NCBI GenBank assembly: GCA_029782215.1
Contig: JAKOVD010000142.1
Coordinates: forward strand, 1 to 64,000
Direction of reading: 5' to 3'
Source: Chloroflexota bacterium
GTDB lineage: Bacteria; Chloroflexota; Anaerolineae; J102
DNA length: 64,000 nucleotides
In this document: positions 1 to 8,783 of the stretch, piece by piece
Layout of the letters: each line of letters opens with the position of its first letter
How positions within the stretch are numbered: position 1 is the stretch's first letter
The notes under the pieces: model-generated
What the model was told of the DNA's origin: nothing
Database searches by the model: none
What the model saw: the letters and a program-made list of their open reading frames with translations, nothing else
Program-made: the position numbers and the translations under genes

Positions 1-606
1 ACGGGCGGCGCTGCCGGCATCCGGCGCGAATCCGTCCGCTCCCACCTTGTCGGCAAACTCCTGCGTGATCGGCGCACCGCCAACCATCACCTTCACCTGG
101 TCGCGCACGCCTGCTTCCTTCAGCGCCTCGATCGTGTTGATGATCGACTTCGTCGTCGTCGTCAGCAGCGCCGACATGCCCACGATGTCCGGCTTGTGCT
201 CCTTCACCGCCGCCACGAACTTCTCCGGCGCTACGTCCGTCCCCAGGTCGACGATCTTGAACCCCGCCCCTTCCAGCATCATCGCCACCAGGTTCTTGCC
301 GATGTCGTGGAGGTCCCCTGCCACTGTCCCCACCACCACCGTCCCCACCTGCTTCACCCCTTCCTGCGCCAGCAGCGGCTTCAGAATCTGCGTGCAGGCG
401 GCCATGGCCCGCGCCGAAATCAGCATCTCCGGCACGAACTTCTCGCCGATCTCGAACAGCCGTCCCACCTCGGACATGGCGGGAATGCAGCCTTCGTTGA
501 GGATCTTCTCGGCAGGCACCCCGGCCTCAAGCGCGGCCTGGGTGGCGGCGGTGGCAGCTTTGGCGTTGCCGTTCAAAATGGCGTTGTAGACTGCGTCAAG
601 ACTCAT
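1..606 (-). CDS. Corrinoid (B12-binding) protein, 3' end outside window
   Basis: This is a methyltransferase-cognate corrinoid protein of the MtaC/MtbC/MtvC type, a small cytoplasmic carrier that holds cobalamin while a methyl group is moved on and off cobalt. The 202 visible residues contain the helical cap (about 1-85) and then the Rossmann-like B12 domain with the signature GDLHDIGKN near residues 97-105, whose His is the usual lower axial cobalt ligand. VGMSALLTTT and VMVGGAPIT follow, as in the family. About 10 C-terminal residues are missing because the gene runs off the window. The start is the ATG at 604-606, preceded by AAGGAGTT. It is the last visible gene of a long minus-strand operon containing three URO-D proteins, which are its likely methyl donors or acceptors. 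Confidence 0.93.
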   Translation of the reverse strand, partial: MSLDAVYNAILNGNAKAATAATQAALEAGVPAEKILNEGCIPAMSEVGRLFEIGEKFVPEMLISARAMAACTQILKPLLAQEGVKQVGTVVVGTVAGDLHDIGKNLVAMMLEGAGFKIVDLGTDVAPEKFVAAVKEHKPDIVGMSALLTTTTKSIINTIEALKEAGVRDQVKVMVGGAPITQEFADKVGADGFAPDAGSAAR

Positions 607-648
607 GAGATAACTCCTTATGGAAAGCGATGGGTTGGCGAAAGCGAT

Positions 649-1827
649 CTACCAGTCGAGCACGGCCCCGTCGGGCGCACGGACGGTAAGAGGATGGATG
701 ACTTCTTGCTGGAATGGGTATCTCCTGGCCGCCTCCTCATCGACCTCGATGCCAAGGCCGGGCGTATCGGTCTGCAGCCAGTAGCCATTCTCAGTCCGAA
801 GGCTGGACTGCACGACCTCCCAGCGCCAGGGGACATCCGTAAGCATGTCCTCCTGGATGAGGAAGTTGGGCGTGCTGAGCGCGAAGTGCAGCGCGGCGGC
901 ATTGGCGACCGGGCCGAGCGGGTTGTGGGGCGCAACCCCCATGTAGTACGTTTCCGCCATCGCTGCTATTTTCTTCGCTTCCCATAGGCCGCCGCAATGA
1001 CACAGATCAGGTTGGATGACGTGGCAGGCCTGTTTCTCGAAGATCTCGCGGAAGCCAAAGCGTGTGATGAGACGCTCGCCGGTGGCAATGGGCACCGGGC
1101 TGGCCTTGCGCACCTCGACCATGGCATCGACGTTCTCAGGCGGCACCGGCTCCTCGACGAAGAAAGGACGGTAGGGGGCCAGGATGCGGCAGAACTCGAT
1201 GGCATTGGCAGGGAAATGGCGCCCGTGACAGTCCACCATGATGTCCATGCCCTCGCCGAGCGCCTCCCGCAGCGCCGCCATCATCCGTTCGGCATAGCGA
1301 TAGGCGGCGATGGGATTCAGGCTCTCCGTCGGCGGGGTGATGAGAACCTTGACGGCGTTGTAGCCGCGGCTCCGGACTTCCAGGGCGCGGTCAACAAACA
1401 CCTGGGGGTCGTGGCTGAACTGCGACTCGTAGACCGCCTTCATGTCGCCGCCACCCAGATGAGTGTACATGCGCACCCTGTCCCGCACCGCTCCCCCCAG
1501 GAGCTTGAAGACGGGCTGGCCCAGCTCCTTGCCGCGGATATCCCAGAGCGCCTGCTCGATGCCGGAAATGGCCGACATGCCGATGACGCCCATGCGGAAG
1601 AAGGACTGGCGATACATCTTCTGGTAGAGGTGCTCGATGCGATCGGCCTCCTCGCCGACGATCATCGGGGCGAAGTCGGCCACTGCCCCGACCACTGCCC
1701 TCGTCTTCCATTCCAGCGAGGCCTCGCCCCAGCCGAACAAGCCGGGCTGGTCCGTCTCCACCTTGACGAAGACCCAGTTTCGCATTTGGGCGTTGACCAC
1801 GACGGTCTTGACATCGGTGATCTTCAT
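649..1827 (-). CDS. Enolase-superfamily sugar-acid dehydratase, galactonate dehydratase-like
   Basis: This 392-residue protein belongs to the mandelate racemase/muconate lactonizing family. It resembles DgoD-type dehydratases that remove water from an aldonate to give a 2-keto-3-deoxy acid. Residues visible in order are the N-terminal capping domain beginning MKITDVKTVVVN, the barrel metal ligand segment MVDCHGRH, FVEEPVPPE, the third ligand in ATGERL, and the acid/base His in VAPHNPLGP. The D-x-H, EEP, GER, H-x-PLGP set matches the galactonate dehydratase subgroup. Substrate is not proven, and mannonate- or gluconate-type activity is possible. The start ATG overlaps the stop of the upstream MBL gene by 4 bases (ATGA), which suggests translational coupling. 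Confidence 0.88.
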   Translation of the reverse strand: MKITDVKTVVVNAQMRNWVFVKVETDQPGLFGWGEASLEWKTRAVVGAVADFAPMIVGEEADRIEHLYQKMYRQSFFRMGVIGMSAISGIEQALWDIRGKELGQPVFKLLGGAVRDRVRMYTHLGGGDMKAVYESQFSHDPQVFVDRALEVRSRGYNAVKVLITPPTESLNPIAAYRYAERMMAALREALGEGMDIMVDCHGRHFPANAIEFCRILAPYRPFFVEEPVPPENVDAMVEVRKASPVPIATGERLITRFGFREIFEKQACHVIQPDLCHCGGLWEAKKIAAMAETYYMGVAPHNPLGPVANAAALHFALSTPNFLIQEDMLTDVPWRWEVVQSSLRTENGYWLQTDTPGLGIEVDEEAARRYPFQQEVIHPLTVRAPDGAVLDW

Positions 1828-2795
1828 GCCGTCCCACCTCGCGCAAAGACGATGTGGCCTTGGCCGTCGCGGCCGGTGGCGCTGACCACCCCGCGCTGGA
1901 CCAGGCTCTCCAGGTTGGCGTGCAGCGCGTACATCAGCTCCAGGTCCACTTCCCGCGGCCAGGCGCCCAGCGCCGGTCCCAAGTGCAGACAGGCGTCGCG
2001 CAGGGTCATCGGCTCGGCCAGGGCCGCCAGCAGCAGGTGGTCAGCATGCTGGACGAAGCGCCGGCTCTCGGCGCAGAAGGCGCCGATCTCTTCACCACGC
2101 TTGATCGGCCAGTGACAGCCCACATAGGTCGTGATGGGCAGGTGCTCGATCAGCCTGATCGTCGCCAGGTAGTCGTCGGCCCAGAGATAGGTGGGCGGCA
2201 TCTTCGGCAGGCCGTCGAAGCCATAGTACACCTCCCCGTGGATGGCATCGGCCCCGTAGAGGGACTGGTGTTTGGCGTCGAGAATGCCCAGGTGACCGCG
2301 GGCATGGCCGGGAAGCGCAATGATCTCCACCTCCCAATCAGAGGACAGACGGATGTGCTCGCCGCCGGCGAACGTGGTTTCAATGGGCTGGGCTTGGCCG
2401 CTCTGCTGCAGCACGCCCTGGCGGCCATCACCATCGTAGAGGAGCCCGTGGTCACGGCGGTAGCGGTCGTAGCGCAGGCGCATCAGCTCCTCCGGCCCTG
2501 AACACACGACGCGGTCGGCGTCCCCACAGGCCAGCAGGGACTGCGGCGCCAGGCGCTTCATCAGGTGGTTGCCGCCGGTGTGGTCCAGGTCGGGATGGGA
2601 GTTGATGATCCAGGTCAGCCCGGAAGGATCGCCGCCCGCTTCCCACATCTGCGTGAGAATGAAACGCTCGGGATCTTTGGTGCAGCCGGTGTCCCACAGA
2701 ATCGAGGCCATGTCGCCGCGGAGGTACATGAGCTGCAGGGGTCTGCCGCCGACGTCGCCCTCCAACATGTAAACACCTTCAAAGAGTTGCTGCAT
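1824..2795 (-). CDS. MBL-fold metallohydrolase
   Basis: This 323-residue metallo-beta-lactamase-fold hydrolase starts MQQLFEGVYMLEG at the ATG at 2793-2795, with GGAG about 10 bases upstream. The zinc motif appears as SHPDLDHTGGN near residue 74, a variant of HxHxDH in which the second His is Asp (H-P-D-L-D-H). PGHARGHLG and a late GCHWPI supply further His ligands. An acidic residue in place of the second His occurs in several MBL families, so activity is plausible but the substrate is unknown; esters, lactones or thioesters are typical. The C-terminal ~80 residues form a helical tail. It sits between an SDR and the dehydratase, so hydrolysis of a sugar lactone made by the SDR is an attractive guess. 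Confidence 0.83.
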   Translation of the reverse strand: MQQLFEGVYMLEGDVGGRPLQLMYLRGDMASILWDTGCTKDPERFILTQMWEAGGDPSGLTWIINSHPDLDHTGGNHLMKRLAPQSLLACGDADRVVCSGPEELMRLRYDRYRRDHGLLYDGDGRQGVLQQSGQAQPIETTFAGGEHIRLSSDWEVEIIALPGHARGHLGILDAKHQSLYGADAIHGEVYYGFDGLPKMPPTYLWADDYLATIRLIEHLPITTYVGCHWPIKRGEEIGAFCAESRRFVQHADHLLLAALAEPMTLRDACLHLGPALGAWPREVDLELMYALHANLESLVQRGVVSATGRDGQGHIVFARGGTA

Positions 2796-2833
2796 GGGTG
2801 AATGCTCCTGTCGTGGGTGTGCCTGTGTGTGTG

Positions 2834-3610
2834 TCAGTCGTGGTACAGGATCGAGCGCCCACCGTCGACCACGACAATAGCGCCGTTGATGAAGCGGGCT
2901 TCGTCCGAGGCCAGGAAGAGGACGGTCATGGCGATCTCGTCGGTAGTGCCGATACGCTTGGGTGGGTGCAGATTGTAGGCATAGAGGCGCTGCGCCTCTG
3001 GATCGGGGTGCGTGTTCCAGTAGTCGATGGTGATCTGCGTTTCCACGTAGCCGGGACAGATGGCGTTCATACGGACGTTCTGGGAAGCGTACTCGATGGC
3101 GAGCGCCTTGGTCAGCCCCACCACCGCGTGCTTGGCCACAGGATACGGGAAGCAGCCAGGGATGATCTGCAGGGCGTGGACGGAGGCGATGTTGACGATG
3201 CTGCCGCCGCCGTGCGCCAGCATGTGGGGCAGCACCTCCCGGGTGCAGTACCACATGCCGTCCAGGTTGACGCCAAAGCACTTGCGCCAGTCTGCATCCG
3301 TCAGTTGGAGCGGGTCGCGAAAGACATTGATGCCGGCGTTGTTGACCAGGATGTCGGGCGGGCCCAGGGCAGCGACCACGTCTGCCACCATGCGCCTGAC
3401 CGAGTCATGGTCAGAGACGTCCGTCTGCACGGCGATGGCCTCGAATCCCTCGGCCCGGAGCGCCGCCGCCGTCGCTTCGCCGGTATCGGCATTCAACTCG
3501 GCGATGGCCACGCGCGCGCCTTGTTCCAGGAAGCGGCGGGCGGTTTGGGCGCCAATGCCGCGCCCGGCGCCGGTGATGATGGCGATCTTATCTTGCAGAC
3601 GGCCAGCCAT
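2834..3610 (-). CDS. SDR-family NAD(P)-dependent oxidoreductase
   Basis: This is a classical short-chain dehydrogenase of 258 residues. The cofactor motif TGAGRGIG lies near residue 14, NNAG near residue 89, the catalytic Ser lies in IVNIASVHA, and the YxxxK pair is in YPVAKHA. The family oxidises or reduces secondary alcohols, and the context suggests a sugar or sugar lactone. I chose the ATG at 3608-3610 because GGAG lies 14 bases upstream, whereas the GTG 12 bases earlier would overlap that ribosome site. It lies 38 bases upstream of the MBL gene in the same operon. Confidence 0.92.
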   Translation of the reverse strand: MAGRLQDKIAIITGAGRGIGAQTARRFLEQGARVAIAELNADTGEATAAALRAEGFEAIAVQTDVSDHDSVRRMVADVVAALGPPDILVNNAGINVFRDPLQLTDADWRKCFGVNLDGMWYCTREVLPHMLAHGGGSIVNIASVHALQIIPGCFPYPVAKHAVVGLTKALAIEYASQNVRMNAICPGYVETQITIDYWNTHPDPEAQRLYAYNLHPPKRIGTTDEIAMTVLFLASDEARFINGAIVVVDGGRSILYHD

Positions 3611-3689
3611 CGCTGCTAACACTCCTGACGGAAGCCGAGACGGGAATCAACATGAATCATGTCGCCAGCTCAAAGGGTTACGGAACCGG

Positions 3690-4619
3690 TCAGATGACGG
3701 GAATGCCCAGGTCGCCGGCGCCGGCCCTGGAAGCGACAAAGCTGGCCCCGGAACGAGCCAGCAGCTCCATGGCGATGGCGGCGCGGCGCACGCGCTCGCG
3801 ACCGGTGGCAATGGCCGTGTTCTCCAGGTGCAGGCCGCTGGGGTAGATGTTGGGCGCATTGCGCAGCCCGAACTTCAGATAGAGAGGCGCCCCCACGCGC
3901 AGGATCTCCGGCAGCTCGTAGTACCGGGTGAACCCGCCCAGACCATCAGGGCCCTCGATGTAGAGATCGATGGGGATGTCGATGACCTGGCGCAGCGCCG
4001 CCAGGCGCGCCGGTGAGATGTCGGAGGCCACGTTCACGGTATTGATGCCCGCCTCCACCAGCAGCCTGATCCCAACCGGGTTGGCGGCGCCCATCAGCGC
4101 CGAAGCCTTGATGATCAGATCCGCCGGCAACAGGCCGCGCTGGCGCCCCTGGTCGAGCAGCCAGACCAAGCCCTCATCCGCCACCAGGACGCTGCGAATA
4201 CCGTTCTCCACCCCGCGCACGACGTCTTCGAAGGCGTAGACAAGCTGGTCCATGCCGGTATGGCGCCAGCCAAAGATCTTGCCGTCAGGCGTCAGGGCCT
4301 GGCCAGAGCCTTCCCATGGCGCCCGCGGCCCCACGAACAGGCACACCTCGATGCCGTGTTCACGGCCAAGCTGGGCCATGTCACGGATGTCGCTGTTGGT
4401 CAGCAGCATGATGCCGCTGCCCTGGGACACCCGGTGGATGGTCAGACCGCGCCTGGCAGCCTCGTCGAGCACGGCCGCCATCGCCGCCGGCCCTTCGACG
4501 CTGGGAATCTCCACGCGGTAGTGGGCGCCGTCAGGAAATCGTCGCGGCGACGCCGGCAGGTCGTGCCGGTCACCAGTAGGCAGGTCAAGGAGGTCAAGCA
4601 GGTTCTGGGCGGTGTTCAT
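3690..4619 (-). CDS. U32-peptidase-like TIM-barrel protein
   Basis: This 309-residue protein lacks signal peptide or membrane segments. Its alternating pattern (VEIPSVEGPAAMAAVLDEA, IRSVLVADEGLVWLLD, GINTVNVASDISPARLAAL) looks like a beta/alpha barrel. Proteins starting with an EIPSVEGP segment and containing HRVSQGSGIMLLT are, to my recollection, usually annotated as U32-family peptidase, but collagenase-type function is very unlikely for this operon. No certain catalytic residues could be assigned. The gene lies between the CocE-type hydrolase and the SDR, with an intervening hairpin, and probably acts on the same small-molecule pathway. Function unknown. Confidence 0.5.
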   Translation of the reverse strand: MNTAQNLLDLLDLPTGDRHDLPASPRRFPDGAHYRVEIPSVEGPAAMAAVLDEAARRGLTIHRVSQGSGIMLLTNSDIRDMAQLGREHGIEVCLFVGPRAPWEGSGQALTPDGKIFGWRHTGMDQLVYAFEDVVRGVENGIRSVLVADEGLVWLLDQGRQRGLLPADLIIKASALMGAANPVGIRLLVEAGINTVNVASDISPARLAALRQVIDIPIDLYIEGPDGLGGFTRYYELPEILRVGAPLYLKFGLRNAPNIYPSGLHLENTAIATGRERVRRAAIAMELLARSGASFVASRAGAGDLGIPVI

Positions 4620-4628
4620 GGATCGTAG

Positions 4629-4650
4629 GGGCGACCCCCTGTGGTCGCCC
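4629..4650. repeat. GGGGCGAC-type palindromic repeat
   Basis: An inverted repeat with 8-bp arms (GGGCGACC at 4629-4636, GGTCGCCC at 4643-4650) lies in the short gap between two genes of the operon. A longer relative sits at 23206-23237. Such GGGGCGAC hairpins occur as dispersed intergenic repeats in many bacteria. Confidence 0.55.
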
Positions 4651-4661
4651 TGGGGGGTGAA

Positions 4662-4694
4662 AGAAGTTCGACTTCTGAGAGAAGTCGAACTTCT
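4662..4694. terminator. Perfect 15-bp hairpin between CocE and U32-like genes
   Basis: The arms AGAAGTTCGACTTCT (4662-4676) and AGAAGTCGAACTTCT (4680-4694) are exact reverse complements with a 3-base loop. There is no long T tract, so it may be an attenuator or mRNA-stability element inside the operon rather than a full stop. Confidence 0.55.
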
Positions 4695-4713
4695 CCGGTG
4701 GTTGGCAGGCGTC

Positions 4714-6459
4714 CTAATGCGGGATGACCGGCAGCACGATGTGGGAAGGATAGTTGTTGGTGTGGAGCACGGCCTGCAGGGCTGGTCGCACGTCGGCGGG
4801 CCCGTCGACGCCCAGGGGCCGGCCGGTGTTGGGGTTGATGTCGAACCGGGGCCAGGAGCTGCTGGTCACATCCACCCTCAGCGAGTGGCCGGGCAGGAAG
4901 ACGTGGCTGGTCGCCACCAGGTCCACTGTATAGTGGTAGACCTTGCCAGGCGTGATCGGGCTGGGGGTCTCGAAGCCGGCGCGGAATCGGGCGCGCAGGA
5001 TGCCCTCGCACAGGATACGCGAGGCGCCATCCGGCGCCACGTCGCACAGCTTCACCACCCAATCGGTGTCCACCGCGGTGCTGGTCGCCCACAGCTCGAA
5101 GCTCACCAGGCCGGTCACCTCCAGCGGCTCAGTCATGGGCGTCGAGGTGTAGGTGAGCACATCGGCGCGGGCTTCGACCTCGCGCTGATCCCGGGGGCCG
5201 GCGTTGGCCGCCAGGCGCAGTCCCGGCAGGAAGGCGGGGCCGCCCACGGTGGGCGCGGGCTGGCGGGGATCGAACAGGTAGAGATCGATCGGCTCCGAAT
5301 CGGGCATGACCGGGCTCAGCGTCCCCCCGCTCGTGTTGGCGGCACCGTCGCTGTGCAGGAACCAGGGGATGTACTGCGTGCGGGCCAGGGGCCACTCCCA
5401 CTCATCGCGCCAGCGATTCTCGCCCATCACGTACAGGCGCACAGGCGGCTCCTGCTCGAGTCCGTTGTCGATGCCCTTGAGGTAGCGGTCGAAGAAGCGC
5501 AGGGCGCGCCCGTGCGCATCGACGAGGTCAAACGCCGTGTCGATGCCGAAGCTGAGGTCGGCATAGTCGCCGTGCAGCTTGCCGTGCGCCCAGGGCGCCA
5601 GCAGCAGCCGCTGCCCGGAACGCGCCGCCTCTGAGCCGCCCTCCACGCGCATGCGGGTGTAGTTCTCCAGCGTGCCCTTGAGGAAGATGTCGTACCAACC
5701 GCCCACGTTGTAGGCCGGCGCCAGGATGCGGTCATACTGCCGGTTGATGGCGATCTGCTGCCAGTAAGCATCGTTGGCGGCATGAGCCAGCCAGTCGAAG
5801 TAGTACCGGGCAGCCTGCGAATCCCGCAGTAGAGGCAGCGATGCCAGGGGCTGGTGGCGGTAGAGACGGTCGATGTCATCCACGGCGGCCGCCAGGCGGA
5901 GCGCCTCGTCCGCGTCCGTTACGCCGGCCTTGGCCAGGCGGCTGGCCGTATCGGGCGCAAAGCCCGTCAGCACCCACAGCAAGGCAAAACCAAGCTGGAA
6001 GGCCCCACCCTGGTAGGTCCAGCCCTCGTAGTACTCGGAGCTGGTAACCATGGGGAAGATGGCCTTGAGGTGCGGCGGCTGCTGCGTGGCTGCCAGCCAT
6101 TGGGTAGCGCCGAAGTAGGATGCGCCCACCATGCCCACGCTGCCGCTGCACCAGGGCTGCGCTCCCACCCATTCCACGGTGTCGTAGCCGTCGGCCGCCT
6201 CGTGCACAAAAGGATAGAAGTCGCCGCCCGACTGGTAGCGCCCGCGCGTGTCCTGGAGGACCACGGCGTAACCCGCTTCCACCGCGCGCACCGGGTGGAT
6301 GGCCTCCATGTGCATCGCGAGATCATCCTTGTTGTAGGGCAGGCGGCTCAGAATGACAGGCCAGGGCCCCCCGACATCGGGACGATAGACATCGGCGGCG
6401 AGGACAACCCCGTCGCGCATGGGTACAGAGACGTTGCGGTCGATCAGGATACGAGCCAT
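4714..6459 (-). CDS. CocE/NonD-type alpha/beta hydrolase (X-Pro dipeptidyl-peptidase-like)
   Basis: This 581-residue protein matches the CocE/NonD family, whose members hydrolyse esters or amides. The start is MARILIDRNVSVPMRDGV. The triad is visible: nucleophile Ser in VGASYFGATQ (GxSYxG) near residue 115, Asp in VGGWYDIFLKG, and His in LAPWAHG. The C-terminal jelly-roll domain carries the usual SSSWPRFDINPNTG segment. No signal peptide is seen, so it is probably cytoplasmic. In this operon it could release an acyl or ester group from an imported compound. The start lies 6 bases beyond the stop of the URO-D gene upstream, with a weak ribosome site, consistent with coupled translation. Confidence 0.9.
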   Translation of the reverse strand: MARILIDRNVSVPMRDGVVLAADVYRPDVGGPWPVILSRLPYNKDDLAMHMEAIHPVRAVEAGYAVVLQDTRGRYQSGGDFYPFVHEAADGYDTVEWVGAQPWCSGSVGMVGASYFGATQWLAATQQPPHLKAIFPMVTSSEYYEGWTYQGGAFQLGFALLWVLTGFAPDTASRLAKAGVTDADEALRLAAAVDDIDRLYRHQPLASLPLLRDSQAARYYFDWLAHAANDAYWQQIAINRQYDRILAPAYNVGGWYDIFLKGTLENYTRMRVEGGSEAARSGQRLLLAPWAHGKLHGDYADLSFGIDTAFDLVDAHGRALRFFDRYLKGIDNGLEQEPPVRLYVMGENRWRDEWEWPLARTQYIPWFLHSDGAANTSGGTLSPVMPDSEPIDLYLFDPRQPAPTVGGPAFLPGLRLAANAGPRDQREVEARADVLTYTSTPMTEPLEVTGLVSFELWATSTAVDTDWVVKLCDVAPDGASRILCEGILRARFRAGFETPSPITPGKVYHYTVDLVATSHVFLPGHSLRVDVTSSSWPRFDINPNTGRPLGVDGPADVRPALQAVLHTNNYPSHIVLPVIPH

Positions 6460-6465
6460 GTCAGT

Positions 6466-7614
6466 TCAATACCTGCGGTTCTCCTGGAACGCCTCCCACA
6501 TGGCCATGTAGTTGGCTGGGGGCACCGTGGCTTGCGTGTTGTGGATGGTCGTGAAGACCCAGCCGCCGCCGGGAGCCAGCGCTTCGATGTTCTCAAGGAC
6601 ATCCCGGCGCACTTCGTCGGGCGTCCCCTGGTCAAAGACCCGCTGGGTGTCGACGCCGCCGCCCCAGATGGTCAGGTCTTTGCCGTATTCCTTCTTGATG
6701 GCCTTGTAGTCAATGCCTGCCGCGCTCTTCTGCAGCGGGTTGAGGATGTCGATGCCCGACTCGATCAGGTCCCACAGAATGGGCATGAGGGCGCCGTCGC
6801 AGTGGTAGAAGAGCTTAGCATGGGTGCGGCTCTTGATGAAAGCGAAGAGCCGAGTATGCCTGGGCTTGATGAACTGGCGGTACTGCTCGCGGCTGAAGAA
6901 GAGTCGATCCTGGCCCGCCAGGTCATCGGCCTCGACGACGACATCTACCAGGTCGCCCACCTCCTCCAGCGCTCTCTCCCAGAAGGCCATCTTCAGGTCC
7001 ACCACCGTGTCCATGATGTATTCGGCCACTTCCGGGTAGAGGTAGAAGTCGGTGAAATAGTTCTCGAAGCCCCGCGTCCAGGCATGCATCTCCGAAACAC
7101 CGGCCGAAATGGAGCCGATCACGACCGCTTTGCCTTCGGCGATCGTCGCCAGAGCCTTGTCACGCAGACCGGCAAACCGCGCCGGGTCCGTAGGGTCAGG
7201 CCACTTATAGGACTTCTTGACGTCGTCGATGCTCCCGGCCCTGGCCAGGGGCCAGTGATACATGTCGTAGTAGAGACCGCCCTGCTTGGGGCTGCGCCAG
7301 CCGATGCCCCACTCGTCCGTATAGGCCGTGTAGTCGCCTTCGTCCCGGTATTCCAGGTTGTAGGCTGCCGAGGAGCGGGGGGCGATATTGTAGACATCGA
7401 CCAGCAGGCGGTTGGATAGGTCCTTGTCGATGACCGCCAGATTCTGGATCGCATCCGAGATGCGGGTTTCCACCTTGGGCAGTCCCAGGTAGTCACGCAG
7501 GTTCTGGTAAGCGATGTAGTGCATTCCCGACATCGGGCAGCCCGCCAGATCGAACGGGATCATGTCAGGTTCCTGGTGGTTCAGGGCCATTTGGACGCGT
7601 TCGCGCGAGTTCAC
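6466..7614 (-). CDS. URO-D-fold protein, corrinoid methyltransferase-like (HCDG type)
   Basis: This 382-residue protein belongs to the uroporphyrinogen decarboxylase/MtaA superfamily. The usual zinc-binding HxC of MtaA-type enzymes is replaced by YHCDGALMPIL near residue 271, followed by GIDILNPLQ and WGGGVDTQ. It is not expected to be HemE, because there is no porphyrin pathway nearby and the N terminus (NSRERVQMALNHQEPDMIPFD) is that of the methyltransferase-like branch. The start is the GTG at 7612-7614, supported by GGAGGAG eight bases upstream. It overlaps the previous stop (GTGA). It is a close paralogue of the next gene upstream. Confidence 0.87.
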   Translation of the reverse strand: MNSRERVQMALNHQEPDMIPFDLAGCPMSGMHYIAYQNLRDYLGLPKVETRISDAIQNLAVIDKDLSNRLLVDVYNIAPRSSAAYNLEYRDEGDYTAYTDEWGIGWRSPKQGGLYYDMYHWPLARAGSIDDVKKSYKWPDPTDPARFAGLRDKALATIAEGKAVVIGSISAGVSEMHAWTRGFENYFTDFYLYPEVAEYIMDTVVDLKMAFWERALEEVGDLVDVVVEADDLAGQDRLFFSREQYRQFIKPRHTRLFAFIKSRTHAKLFYHCDGALMPILWDLIESGIDILNPLQKSAAGIDYKAIKKEYGKDLTIWGGGVDTQRVFDQGTPDEVRRDVLENIEALAPGGGWVFTTIHNTQATVPPANYMAMWEAFQENRRY

Positions 7615-8783
7615 GGCAAGTCTCCTCCGGTAGCAAAGTAGTTGCGATTCTCCTGCAGGGCCTCCCACATGGCCATGAAGTTCTGGGGAGGAACGGTGGC
7701 CTGTGTGTTGTGGATGGTGGTGAAGATCCAACCGCCGCCAGGAGCCAAAGCTTCGATGTTTTCGAGGACGTCCCTGCGCACTTCCGCAGGCGTGCCCTGT
7801 TCGAAGACCCGCTGCGTGTCGACACCGCCGCCCCAGATCGACAGGTCGTTGCCATATTCCTTCTTGATCGCTTTGAAGTCAATGCCGGCGGCGCTCTTCT
7901 GCAGCGGGTTGAGGATATCGATGCCCGATTCGATCAGGTCCCACAGGACGGGCATGAGGGCGCCATCGCAATGGTACAAGATCTTGGCATTGGTGTGGCT
8001 CTTGATGAAAGAGAACAGCCGGGTGTGCCTCGGCTTGATGAACTGGCGGTACTGGTCGAGGCTGAACAACAGGTGGTTTTGACCGGCCAGGTCGTCGGGT
8101 TCGATGACCACATCCACCAGATCACCCAGCTCCTGCAGCGCACGCTCCCAGTAGGCGATCTTGAGATCCACCATCGTGTCCATGATGTACTCAGCGATCT
8201 CCGGGTGCAGATAGAAGTCGGTGAAGTAGTTCTCGTAGCCCCGCGTCCAGCCGTGCATCTCGGACACGCCCGGAGAGATCGAGCCCAGCACCACAGCCTT
8301 GCCTTCTGCAACTGCCGCCAAGGCACTGTCGCGCAGACCGGCGTAACGGGCCGGATCGGTGGGGTCAGGCCACCTGTCGTACTTCCTGACATCATCGACG
8401 GTCTCGGCCTTGATCAACGGCCAGGAATACATGTCATAGTAGAGGCCGCCGTGCTTGGGCTTGCGCCAGTCGATGCCCCAATCGTCGGTGTAGGCCGTGT
8501 AGTCGCCTTCGTCCCGATATTGTTGCTCGTGGGCGCCATAGGAGGGGGGAGCGATGTTGCGGACGTCGATCTGCAAACGATCGGCGACGTCCGCGTCGAT
8601 GGCGGCCAGTTGTTGGATAACGTCGGAAATGCGGGGCTGAACCTTTGGCATGCCCAGATAGTCGCGCAGGTTCACGTAGGCGACTTGATGGATGCCCGAC
8701 ATGGGCGTCGCCCCCAGATCGAAGGGGATCATGTCGGGTTCTTTGTGATTGAGGGCCATTTGGACGCGTTCGCGTGAATTCAT
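7611..8783 (-). CDS. URO-D-fold protein, corrinoid methyltransferase-like (HCDG type), paralogue
   Basis: This 390-residue paralogue of the downstream gene clearly arose by tandem duplication. Both begin NSRERVQMALNH and share long blocks such as YRDEGDYTAYTD, FYLHPEIAEYIMDT-like and NPLQKSAAGID. The metal-site segment is YHCDGALMPVL near residue 271. The start ATG (8781-8783) has AAGGAGA upstream and overlaps the stop of the CobW gene (ATGA). The family transfers methyl groups between substrate, corrinoid and thiol. The actual substrate is not determinable from sequence. Confidence 0.87.
   Translation of the reverse strand: MNSRERVQMALNHKEPDMIPFDLGATPMSGIHQVAYVNLRDYLGMPKVQPRISDVIQQLAAIDADVADRLQIDVRNIAPPSYGAHEQQYRDEGDYTAYTDDWGIDWRKPKHGGLYYDMYSWPLIKAETVDDVRKYDRWPDPTDPARYAGLRDSALAAVAEGKAVVLGSISPGVSEMHGWTRGYENYFTDFYLHPEIAEYIMDTMVDLKIAYWERALQELGDLVDVVIEPDDLAGQNHLLFSLDQYRQFIKPRHTRLFSFIKSHTNAKILYHCDGALMPVLWDLIESGIDILNPLQKSAAGIDFKAIKKEYGNDLSIWGGGVDTQRVFEQGTPAEVRRDVLENIEALAPGGGWIFTTIHNTQATVPPQNFMAMWEALQENRNYFATGGDLP

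Noticed and set aside
6466-8783. HemE (true uroporphyrinogen decarboxylase)
   Set aside because: No heme genes are near, several paralogues occur in one operon, and a corrinoid partner is encoded nearby; the methyltransferase-like branch fits better.
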